Assembly (NCBI GenBank): GCA_020073205.1
Contig: JAIQFR010000002.1
Coordinates: 1 to 64,000 of the forward strand
DNA length: 64,000 nt
Reading direction: 5' to 3'
From: Terriglobia bacterium
GTDB taxonomy: Bacteria; Acidobacteriota; Polarisedimenticolia; Polarisedimenticolales; JAIQFR01
Shown here one piece after another: positions 50,292 to 57,775 of the stretch. The notes under the pieces are model-generated. The model saw only the letters and a program-made list of their open reading frames with translations. It made no database searches and was not told the origin of the DNA. Position numbers and translations under genes: made by a program. Position 1 is the stretch's first letter; the number at the start of each line of letters is the position of its first letter.

Positions 50292-50789
50292 ATGGCGGGT
50301 TCGAAGATCGCCACGATCGGCGCCGCTTGCCTGCTGGCGGCGGGGGCCGCGCTCCCCCCGAGGGGGGCCGCGGCCTCGGACGTCGGCGGCAAGCCGGGCG
50401 GAGATTCCGCGGCCGTCGCGGTGGGTGCCCGTGTTGTTTCGTCAGCCCGGCTCGAGACGGTGCGAAGCGTGCGGGCGCTGACCTTGACCCCTGAAGACGT
50501 GGGCCGGGGCTATGTCGAGATCGAGCACGCGACCTCCGTGGTCGTGAAGACGAACAGCCCGACCGGCTACTTCCTCGAGGTCGAGATCGCCAGCGAGATG
50601 ATTCGGGGTGCGCAGGTTCTCGGCCTCCCCGGCGGCGCATTCGTCGCCTCGGACGACGGGCGGGTGATTCGGCCGACCCGTGGACCCTTGGTGGAGAGGC
50701 TCGATCTCGGATTCCGGTTCGAGCTCTCCCAACGTGCCGAGCCCGGGGTGTACCCGTGGCCCGTCTCGCTCACGGTCTCGACGAGGTAG
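50292..50789 (+). CDS. Secreted beta-rich protein beside appendage cluster
   Basis: A 165-aa protein with a signal peptide (MAGSKIATIGAACLLAAGAALPPRGAAASD). The mature part is beta-rich: LTLTPEDVGRGYVEIEHATSVVVKTNSPTGYFLEVEIASEM, then LDLGFRFELSQRAEPGVYPWPVSLTVSTR. The end -GVYPWPVSLTV- is like small pilin or adhesin-type subunits that end in a beta-strand. It is divergent from flrB and convergent with the usher-like gene 27 nt away. Likely a subunit of the same surface structure (inference from location and fold). Confidence 0.6.
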   Translation: MAGSKIATIGAACLLAAGAALPPRGAAASDVGGKPGGDSAAVAVGARVVSSARLETVRSVRALTLTPEDVGRGYVEIEHATSVVVKTNSPTGYFLEVEIASEMIRGAQVLGLPGGAFVASDDGRVIRPTRGPLVERLDLGFRFELSQRAEPGVYPWPVSLTVSTR

Positions 50790-50816
50790 CGCCGGGACGG
50801 TCCGTGGTCGACGACG

Positions 50817-52952
50817 TCACGGGGCCGCCGGCGGCGACGGATACCGCTCTCCTTCCGGAGGGCGAACGCACACGCGGCGAGAATCGGCGGCGGCTTCCGG
50901 CTCGACCGGGCATCGGACCCTGACGACCTGACCCAGACAGTCGTCGGACAGGTCGACGCGGAACCGCGGCAACTCGTCGGGAGGCACGCGCGGCGAGACC
51001 GAGGCAGGATCGATTTCCATCTCGTAGAGGCCGGGAGGGACCTCGCCGAACCGGAATCCTCCGACGTTCGAGGTCTCGGCCGCCCGGGAAATGGCGCCGT
51101 TCGAGAGCGTCAGCCGCGCTCCCCCGATCGGGATCGGCCCGGCGCTGCCGCAGGCCACGAGGAAGCCCTGGAGCGAGGCGAATGGCTCGATCTCGAAGTC
51201 CGCACGCGTGACCCGATTCGGGAGCACCTCCACCTCGCGCGAGGCGCCTCCCGTCACCGAGAATCGCGGGTCGAGGCCGCGGAGATCGATGGTCACCTGC
51301 CGCCGGCCCGCGGGTAGGTGCCGCAGCCGGTACGACCCGTCCGCGTGGGTCACCGCCAAGGGCTCCCCGTCGACCACGACGGCGACGCCGCCCTCTGGGT
51401 CCCCGTTCCTCCGCACGGCTCCCTCCACGGTGCCCGGCGCCATCGCGGCTGTCGCGGAGCTCGACGACCGCCGCGCCGCCGGACCTTGTTTCCAAGCGAG
51501 GCGGTTGCCGAGGTCGAGCGAGACGATCCTGCGATTGAGCCGGCTTCGCTCGAGACCGACGGCGAACGGGAGACGCAGCTCCGCCCGCACGTACCAGCCG
51601 CTCCCGATCGCCCGCAGCGAGAGGCCGACCCTGGCCAACCCCTCCCCGCTCCTCGCCCTACCCCGATCGAGGTAGTCGCCTCCGGCCCCCACCAGGTAAT
51701 CCAGCCGGCTCGAGAGCGGCCGCTGCACCGCGGACTCGGCGGTGAAGCCGAAATTCCCGGAACCGTCGCGCTGGACCACAGCCGAGCCGTCCAGGAGCGA
51801 GCTCGAGCCCAGGACGGTCCGATAGGCGAGCAGGGCCTGGGTCCTGTCGAGGCCGTCGCCGCGGGCGCTCCGGTCGTGCGCCAGGGAAGCGCGCAGGAAG
51901 CCGAACGAGGAGTCCTTGCTGACCGCCAACGCGAATCGGTCCACGAGGAGGCCGCTCCGCGGGGCCACCAGGGAATCGTACGCGAGGTCCTCGCGGCTGT
52001 AGTCCAGGCTCAACGAGGGCCGGTTGCTGCCGAAGCTCAGCGCGTAGCCGAGGCTGCCTCGAAGGTCCGACCTGTGAAGCACCGTCTGATCCGAAGCGTA
52101 GTCCACGTCGCCGTAGAGAGTGGAGAACTCGGTCGGTCGGATCCGGCCTTTGAGGTCGAGCCCGCGCTCGCCCGGCCGGTAGAGCGGGTAGACGTAGGGG
52201 AATCCCGATCCGAAGGAGTAGACGGAGGTGCTCAGGCTCCCACTCTCGAACCTCCACTGCACTCCCGCCCTGACGCCGAGAGCCCGGCCGTCGGCGGACG
52301 ACGCTTCGCTGAACAGGTACGCCCAAGGCGAGACCTCGCGGACGTACCGCCCGCTCAGCACGACGCTACGAGACGTGGCCGCCTCGGGGCCGCCGAAGAC
52401 CGGTCGCTCCACCAGCGTCAAGCCCGCCCCGTAGAAGTCCCCGTCGCGCCGGACGAGGACCTCGCCGCCATAGAGGCTAGGGCGCTTCCCGGGCTCGCCC
52501 GGCAATGCGAGATCGTACTTGGCGGTCCCCCCGAACACGCTGAAGCTCGCGCGATCGCCGTCGAGCCGGGCCCTCGCGCCGTCGAGAGGAAGCGCGTCGG
52601 CACTCCCGGATAGCGCATCCGGCAGCAAGGGCCCGAGCGCGAAGTCTCCGGCGTTGATCCGCGCCAGGCGGCCGGCCACCGGGATCTCGGCGCCTTCGAT
52701 GCCGAACTGCGGGGTATAGCCCGGGATTCCTCCGATCAGCCACACGGAGTACGTTCCCGCGCCGGGGAGGCGCTGGTTGCCGAAGAGGTGATAGGTGGTC
52801 AGCGAGTCGTTGCCGAAGAGGGGCGCGTCGAACGCTCTCGCGGATGCCCCGAGATCGTAGTAGCCGGGCGTCGAATCGACCGCCGACGGCGTGGGACGGG
52901 CATCGGCGCCCACGACCCCTCCGACCGCGAGTGCCGGCAGGACCCAGATCAA
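50817..52952 (-). CDS. Usher-like outer-membrane protein
   Basis: A 711-aa protein starting at TTG 52952, which overlaps the chaperone stop (TTGA). A signal peptide follows (LIWVLPALAVGGVVGADA). Then come a conserved-looking N-terminal region (YYDLGASARAFDAPLFGNDSLTTYHLFGNQRLPGAGTYSVWLIGG), a long run of amphipathic beta-strands to about residue 510 (barrel), a carboxypeptidase-regulatory-like domain (GTVEGAVRRNGDPEGGVAVVVDGEPL) and a second such domain near the end. Order and context suggest an usher that secretes the pilin-like protein, but it lacks an obvious PapC-type signature. Confidence 0.6.
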   Translation of the reverse strand: MIWVLPALAVGGVVGADARPTPSAVDSTPGYYDLGASARAFDAPLFGNDSLTTYHLFGNQRLPGAGTYSVWLIGGIPGYTPQFGIEGAEIPVAGRLARINAGDFALGPLLPDALSGSADALPLDGARARLDGDRASFSVFGGTAKYDLALPGEPGKRPSLYGGEVLVRRDGDFYGAGLTLVERPVFGGPEAATSRSVVLSGRYVREVSPWAYLFSEASSADGRALGVRAGVQWRFESGSLSTSVYSFGSGFPYVYPLYRPGERGLDLKGRIRPTEFSTLYGDVDYASDQTVLHRSDLRGSLGYALSFGSNRPSLSLDYSREDLAYDSLVAPRSGLLVDRFALAVSKDSSFGFLRASLAHDRSARGDGLDRTQALLAYRTVLGSSSLLDGSAVVQRDGSGNFGFTAESAVQRPLSSRLDYLVGAGGDYLDRGRARSGEGLARVGLSLRAIGSGWYVRAELRLPFAVGLERSRLNRRIVSLDLGNRLAWKQGPAARRSSSSATAAMAPGTVEGAVRRNGDPEGGVAVVVDGEPLAVTHADGSYRLRHLPAGRRQVTIDLRGLDPRFSVTGGASREVEVLPNRVTRADFEIEPFASLQGFLVACGSAGPIPIGGARLTLSNGAISRAAETSNVGGFRFGEVPPGLYEMEIDPASVSPRVPPDELPRFRVDLSDDCLGQVVRVRCPVEPEAAADSRRVCVRPPEGERYPSPPAAP

Positions 52953-53767
52953 CCGCCAGTTGCGGGGATCCAAGTCTTCGTCTCGTACGAGGTGCGGGGC
53001 GAGGTAGCGAAACGCAATCGCACCGTGACGTCCCCCGCCGGCACCGGCCCGAAGCTCATTCCCCACTGCCGCTTCTGGCCGGGTAGCACCGGCTCCCTCC
53101 CCTCGTTGAAGGCGTAGGATCGATCGAACTTCCCGTCCGAGGAGCGCACGAGCACGTATCCCGTGGGGCGGATGTTCCGCTCCCCTTCGTTGCTCGCCCT
53201 CATCTCGAGCGTCAAGGAGTCCCCCGCCTCGCCGGTCCGTGCCCACCTCACGTCCTCGACGAGGAGAGAGGCAGGCTTGGCGTCGCGGCTCTCGACGTAC
53301 ATGGGCACGCCCATGCGCGCCACGACCACGACCTGGTTGGGTCGCGCGGGGACCTCCGGGCGGGATGAGAAGTAGATCATCGCGCGCAGCTGCTTGAATG
53401 CCGGCGGAGTCTCGACGGCATACCTGAAGAACACCTCCTGGCTGGGCGCAACCCTGACGCTCGCCGGCGTGATCCGAAGGTACGGGACGAGGCTCGCGGG
53501 CTGGCTCCCCGGAGGCTGCTCCGAGACCGCTCCCGCCGGGTCCACCCCGAAGTCGGCCAGGTCCACGGACACGACCACGGGATCGGTGCCCCGGTTGAGG
53601 AACGCGATGCTGTCGGAAACGCTGGAGGCCCCCGCCACGACCTTCTCGACGTACGGCGGGACGATGCCGATCGAGACCGCGGGGGGAGCCGCCGCGACCC
53701 GAGGGGACAGCGAAAGGAGGAGCAGAGCCCCGAGGGGGGCTCCGCTCCCGAAGAAGAACCGGCGCAC
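52949..53767 (-). CDS. PapD-like periplasmic chaperone
   Basis: A 272-aa protein, GTG start overlapping the pilin-like stop by one base (TAGTG). Signal peptide at residues 5-30 (FFFGSGAPLGALLLLSLSPRVAAA). Two Ig-like halves: VEKVVAGASSVSDSIAFLNRGTDPVVVSVDLADFGVDP and YLRITPASVRVAPSQEVFFRYAVETPPAFKQLRAMIYFSSRPE, the second close to the F-G strand region of pilus chaperones. It would donate a beta-strand to unfolded subunits. Family assignment is by motif pattern and gene order. Confidence 0.65.
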   Translation of the reverse strand: MRRFFFGSGAPLGALLLLSLSPRVAAAPPAVSIGIVPPYVEKVVAGASSVSDSIAFLNRGTDPVVVSVDLADFGVDPAGAVSEQPPGSQPASLVPYLRITPASVRVAPSQEVFFRYAVETPPAFKQLRAMIYFSSRPEVPARPNQVVVVARMGVPMYVESRDAKPASLLVEDVRWARTGEAGDSLTLEMRASNEGERNIRPTGYVLVRSSDGKFDRSYAFNEGREPVLPGQKRQWGMSFGPVPAGDVTVRLRFATSPRTSYETKTWIPATGG

Positions 53768-54357
53768 TAGGCGCCGCTCGCCGTCAGAACGACCGTCCAC
53801 GAGTTCGCTCCGGTCGCGTCGGTGTCCAGGACATCGAGCCGGAAGTCGAGATTCCCCGTCCTCGAGTTGGCCCCGTTCCCCGTGACGACGCCGTGGACGA
53901 GATTGCCGGCGCCGCAGTTGCCGGCCCCGCCGTCGCCGGCGGTGGAGAAGGTCTTGTAGCCACACGATGTCGAGCCCCCGGGGAGCCCGGTGGCCGGGAT
54001 CTGCAAGCTCAGCCGGTCGGCCGTGCCCCAGTTGACCGTCGCGGTGGTCGACGCGTTGAAGACCCTCACCGTGCGCTGCGGCGCGCTGTTGCAGGTCCAG
54101 GTCGTCGCGGCGGCCGCGGTGTAGACCGCGCCCGTGTTGGACCCGTTCCGGGCGCCGGAAACCCCGGTGGACGAGGTGTTACCGTCGGCGTCGACGTTTC
54201 CGAAGTCGAACGACGTCCCCACGATGTTGAACAGGAAGATGCCGTTGTTGGCCGCGGTCACGTTGACCGAGTCGCCCGCCGACTGCGCGGACGCCCCGCT
54301 CGTTGCCGCAACGATCACCACCGCAGCGAAGGCCGTGAGAACCCATCCCCTTCTCAT
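53767..54357 (-). CDS. Pilin-like secreted structural protein
   Basis: A 196-aa protein with a signal peptide (MRRGWVLTAFAAVVIVAATSGASA). The mature part is Gly/Thr/Asn-rich and beta-rich with four Cys: VNVTAANNGIFLFNIVGTSFDFGNVDADG, TTWTCNSAPQRTVRVFNAS, TSCGYKTFS, GGAGNCGAG, and the C-terminal LDFRLDVLDTDATGANSWTVVLTASG. It resembles spore-coat-U or pilin-type subunits assembled by chaperone-usher systems. It sits before the chaperone and is the likely major subunit. Confidence 0.6.
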   Translation of the reverse strand: MRRGWVLTAFAAVVIVAATSGASAQSAGDSVNVTAANNGIFLFNIVGTSFDFGNVDADGNTSSTGVSGARNGSNTGAVYTAAAATTWTCNSAPQRTVRVFNASTTATVNWGTADRLSLQIPATGLPGGSTSCGYKTFSTAGDGGAGNCGAGNLVHGVVTGNGANSRTGNLDFRLDVLDTDATGANSWTVVLTASGA

Positions 54358-54464
54358 CCTGCTTTCCTCCTTTCGCCGTACACCGGCGAATCAACCCCGT
54401 TCGCGAAGCCATCCCCGACACGGGGAACCGCCGGCGGGGGACCCCGCCGGACGTCTCGGAGCCG

Positions 54465-55055
54465 TCATGGGTCGTCCAGGAACAGTCGGACCTCGCAGTT
54501 GTAGCGGCCGATCTCGTCCTCCGGCGCGAGACGCAGCCTGAGGTCGACCACAACGAGCTCACCCGCGCCTCCGGTCCGAGCTCCCCTCGCGATCGTCGCG
54601 GATCGGTTCTCGGCCAGGTTCACGAAGCCACCGGACAGATGCGTCCTCCAGGCGAGGCGCGCAGGTGACACCGCCTCGGACCGATCGGAAAGGACGAGAG
54701 GCGATGCCGCAACGAGATTGAGGGACCAGCGGCGGTCGCTGAAGACCCGCACCCTGATCGCGGCCGGCAGCTCGCTGGCGACGCCGGGGACGACGTCCCC
54801 GAAGGAAACGGGACCCGACTCGAGAACGTATGAGCGGTGGTCGCCCTGCTCTCCCGACGGCAGGGAGGTCGCCGGGGAAGGTCGCCGTCCACCGCCGATC
54901 TGCCACGCAGGGCTCCCCTCCCCGGACGGGCGGAGGGATCCCGGTCGCGCCGCCTCGGCGTCTCGCCCGTGAGCGTCCCGCCCTTTCGCGGCGATCGGCT
55001 GGACGAGGATCAGGAGAGCGAGGGCGGTCGCCGGGAGCCCGAGCGCGATCCTCAC
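54465..55055 (-). CDS. Secreted beta-rich protein, first gene of appendage cluster
   Basis: A 196-aa protein with GTG start at 55055 and signal peptide (RIALGLPATALALLILVQPIAAKG). The frame is open upstream to an ATG at 55190, but that extension puts about 45 polar residues before the hydrophobic segment. Mature beta-strands: YVLESGPVSFGDVVPGVASELPAAIRVRVFSDRRWSLNLVA and ELVVVDLRLRLAPEDEIGRYNCEVRLFLDD. The end -IGRYNCEVRLFL- is like the 165-aa neighbour. Probably a minor subunit. The start is uncertain. Confidence 0.5.
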   Translation of the reverse strand: MRIALGLPATALALLILVQPIAAKGRDAHGRDAEAARPGSLRPSGEGSPAWQIGGGRRPSPATSLPSGEQGDHRSYVLESGPVSFGDVVPGVASELPAAIRVRVFSDRRWSLNLVAASPLVLSDRSEAVSPARLAWRTHLSGGFVNLAENRSATIARGARTGGAGELVVVDLRLRLAPEDEIGRYNCEVRLFLDDP

Positions 55056-55573
55056 GCCTCGTCGCGAGATTAATTTCGAAGAGATCTCAAGTTTCCGGCG
55101 CTCGTGCCGATCGAAGGATGGGAGGCTGTGGGCGACGGGCTCGGCGAAGCCGGGTCGCGACGGTCCACGTGTCCACAGATCGAAGCTCACCGGTCACGAC
55201 CCTTTCCGCCGTTCCGCGACCTCGACGCGAGGCCCCGGAGTCGCGATTCGCTCGAGCTTTGGAGTTGAGAAGCAAGCCGCCCCGCGCCCGAATCGGACGT
55301 TTCTCAATATTGATTCGGGTAGGTGCGTTGTCCAGGCAGCGGGCGTGCGAGGAACGGCCGAAATCGCTGACAGGCAGGGCCATTTGGCCCTGCGCCCCTG
55401 TTCGGGACATGCTCCCCGCGAGGGAAGCCGGCTCCTGGAAACACTTATATATATAGATACGAATTTAACTTGTTTAACACGAAAGTTTGAATATGTTATC
55501 AACGAGAACGCTGAATTATTGGGAATCTTGAACTGGGGGGACTCCGAAAAAAGGCCGAGTTGGAGACCAGGGG
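55056..55573. promoter_or_regulatory. Divergent regulatory region with AT-rich island
   Basis: A 518-nt gap between the appendage cluster (-) and the FlrA-like gene (+). I see no coding region. From 55441 to about 55560 the sequence is strongly AT-rich for this genome and contains an alternating TA tract at 55446-55455. A palindrome CAATATTG lies at 55305-55312. The island probably holds the flrA promoter and binding sites for regulators or nucleoid proteins. Confidence 0.5.
55470..55497 (+). promoter_or_regulatory. Candidate sigma70-type promoter of flrA-like gene
   Basis: TTGTTT, 16 nt, TATGTT: four of six matches at each element, inside the AT-rich island 77 nt before the ATG at 55574. 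It is the best candidate seen, though AT-richness makes chance matches likely. Confidence 0.35.
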
Positions 55574-57001
55574 ATGCGCAAGGCGCTCATAGTTCAAAAT
55601 GTTCGCGCAGCCTCGCCGGGCGCCCCGGACGCGGTGACGACCCTCGGTTTCCTTCCCCACGTGGTGTCGTCATGCGAGGGAGCGAGAGCGGCGCTCCGCT
55701 CGGCGCCTCCCGACCTGGTGCTCCTCGAGGCGAGCGCCGGCTCCGAGGATGACCTCGGCGCGCTGATTCGCGAGGTGCGCGCGGCGAATCCCGACGCCTC
55801 CTGTGTGGTGCTCGGCCCCCTATCGGGCGGGGGAGCCTGTGCCGACGCGTCGGGACCCCTCGCGGACGCCGTGCTCGGAGCGTCCCTGCGCGCCGACGAG
55901 CTCGAGGTGGTCTTGGCCCGGCGCGCGAGGCGACGCGGCGACTCCCGCCGCGATCCCTCCGATCCGGTCGAGGCGCCATTCGCGGCGCTGAGCGTCGCGA
56001 TGCACCGGGTGGTCACGGCGCTCAAGAGCGTCGGGCCGCGGGACACGACGGTGCTGCTCTGCGGCGAGAGCGGCACCGGCAAGGAGGTCGCCGCGCGATT
56101 CCTCCACGACAGCCATCCCCGCCGCCGCGGCGGTCCCATGATCTCGGTCCACTGCGGCGCGAGTCCCGAGTCCCTGCTGGAGAGCGAGCTCTACGGCCAC
56201 GTCAAGGGGGCGTTCACCGGGGCGGACCGGGACCGCGTCGGCAAATTCGAGCAAGCCCACGGCGGCACGATCTTCCTCGACGAGATCTCGACCATGAAGC
56301 CCGAGGGCCAGCTGCGGCTGCTGCGGGTGCTGCAGGAGCGCCAAGTGACGCGGCTCGGAGCCTCCGAGGCCAGGCCGGTGGACGTTCGAGTGGTCGTGGC
56401 GAGCAACCAGGACCTCAAGGCGCTGGTCGCGGAAGGGAGGTTCCGGCTCGATCTCTACTACCGCGTGAGCACGTTCCCGGTGGTGCTTCCGCCGCTCAAG
56501 GACCGGAAGTGCGACATTCCCCTGCTGGTGGACTGCTTCGCGCGGCGGTACGCCGGGCGATTCGGCCTCGCGTCGCCCAAACGGTTCTCGACCGAGGCCC
56601 TGGCCGCTCTGAACGCCCACGATTGGCCCGGAAACGTGCGGGAGCTGGAGAGCGCGGTCGAGTACGCCCATGTCCTCTCGGATGGGTGCGATCTGGTGCT
56701 GCGGGAGGATCTCCCCCCCGAGATCGCCGGCGCGGCCGTTCCTCCCGCGGGACCGGCGCCCGGGATCATGCTGACCGAGGAGGGGCTCTCCCTCCGAACG
56801 GCGGTGAGCAACCTCGAGCGCGAGCTCATCCTCCAGTCGCTTCGCCTCGCAGGCGGCAACAAGGCGAGGGCAGCCGAGCTCCTCGACCTCAAGCGGACGA
56901 CCTTCCTCGAGAAGCTGAACCGTCTGGAGGAGGAGGACCTTCTGCCCCCGGTTCAGGCCGACTGGTCGAGCCCACGCGCCCCCGACGGCGGAGCGGCATA
57001 G
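55574..57001 (+). CDS. flrA: Sigma54-dependent activator, FlrA/FleQ-like
   Basis: A 475-aa protein. The N-terminal receiver-like domain lacks the phosphoacceptor: DLVLLEAS at 47-54 has Glu where NtrC proteins have Asp, as in FleQ-type orphan activators. The AAA+ core is intact: Walker A GESGTGKE (164-171), GAFTGA (212-217), Walker B GGTIFLDE (230-237). The C-terminal Fis-type HTH reads [28 protein letters not shown]. It is probably the class I master activator, restrained by FlhG. Its last 49 nt overlap fliT on the other strand. Confidence 0.85.
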   Translation: MRKALIVQNVRAASPGAPDAVTTLGFLPHVVSSCEGARAALRSAPPDLVLLEASAGSEDDLGALIREVRAANPDASCVVLGPLSGGGACADASGPLADAVLGASLRADELEVVLARRARRRGDSRRDPSDPVEAPFAALSVAMHRVVTALKSVGPRDTTVLLCGESGTGKEVAARFLHDSHPRRRGGPMISVHCGASPESLLESELYGHVKGAFTGADRDRVGKFEQAHGGTIFLDEISTMKPEGQLRLLRVLQERQVTRLGASEARPVDVRVVVASNQDLKALVAEGRFRLDLYYRVSTFPVVLPPLKDRKCDIPLLVDCFARRYAGRFGLASPKRFSTEALAALNAHDWPGNVRELESAVEYAHVLSDGCDLVLREDLPPEIAGAAVPPAGPAPGIMLTEEGLSLRTAVSNLERELILQSLRLAGGNKARAAELLDLKRTTFLEKLNRLEEEDLLPPVQADWSSPRAPDGGAA

Positions 57002-57330
57002 CGGCGGATCGCCTCGGCACCCTTCCCGAACGACTGCATCGCGTCGCGCGTCGTGTCGAGCATCGAGCGAATTCCCGTCTCCGCGTCGCGTCCCTGCCGG
57101 AGGAGCGCGTCGGCCTCCTCCTCGATGGCCCGGCGCTGAGGCGGGGTCAGATCGCCCCTCAGGCCTACTAGAACCGGCTCGAGCTCTCGGATCGCGCAGC
57201 TTCGCCGATCCACCGCGTCGGCAAGGGCGTTCGGGTCCTCGCCCTTGGCGGCAGCTATCAGCTCCGTGGTGGCCGCGCGTATCCGCGCCAGCGCGTCGAT
57301 GAGGGGGCGCGGGAGAACGTCGACGCTCAT
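56953..57330 (-). CDS. fliT: FliT-like flagellar chaperone
   Basis: A 125-aa helical protein (LIDALARIRAATTELIAAAKG, ALADAVDRRSCAIRELEPVLVGLRGDLTPPQRRAIEEEADALLRQGRDAETGIRSML). Position after fliD and fliS, size and helix content fit FliT, the FliD export chaperone. ATG overlaps the fliS stop. Its 3' end overlaps flrA in the antisense direction by 49 nt. Confidence 0.75.
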   Translation of the reverse strand: MSVDVLPRPLIDALARIRAATTELIAAAKGEDPNALADAVDRRSCAIRELEPVLVGLRGDLTPPQRRAIEEEADALLRQGRDAETGIRSMLDTTRDAMQSFGKGAEAIRRYAAPPSGARGLDQSA

Positions 57331-57761
57331 CGCGCGCTCGCGGAGGGAGCCGTGGCGGCGTAGGGCGCCTCCATCCGCCGGCGGGAGGCCGCCTCTCGCC
57401 AGGCCGAGCCCAGCTCTGCGAGGTGCGCGGCGATCTCGGCAAACGCGGCGTCGTCGTTGCGCCGGTGGCCCTCGCCGAGTCGGCGGAGGAGATAGGCGTA
57501 CACGCGGTCGAGGTTCCCCGCCACGTCGCCGCCGCGCTCGAGGTCGAGGCTCGTCTGGAGCAGGCTCAGGCAGCGAGAGGCGCGCTTGACCGCTCGTCCC
57601 TTCGCGGCCATTTGCTTCGCGGCCAGCGCCGCGCGCGCGCGGGCGACGTGGCTCTGGGCGAGGTCGTACACGTGGGCGATCAGCGTCACGGGATCGGCGG
57701 TCCGGATGTCCTGTTCGAGATAGGTGGAGGCGGCGAAGCCGCGGTTGCTCGGGTTGGACAT
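57327..57761 (-). CDS. fliS: Flagellin chaperone FliS
   Basis: A 144-aa protein with the FliS core: ASTYLEQDIRTADPVTLIAHVYDLAQSHVARARAAL, RASRCLSLLQTSLDLERGGDVAGNLDRVYAYLLRRLGEGHRRND. It binds the flagellin C-terminus before export. It lies 14 nt after fliD. Confidence 0.95.
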   Translation of the reverse strand: MSNPSNRGFAASTYLEQDIRTADPVTLIAHVYDLAQSHVARARAALAAKQMAAKGRAVKRASRCLSLLQTSLDLERGGDVAGNLDRVYAYLLRRLGEGHRRNDDAAFAEIAAHLAELGSAWREAASRRRMEAPYAATAPSASAR

Positions 57762-57775
57762 GGTCTCCCCTCGGC

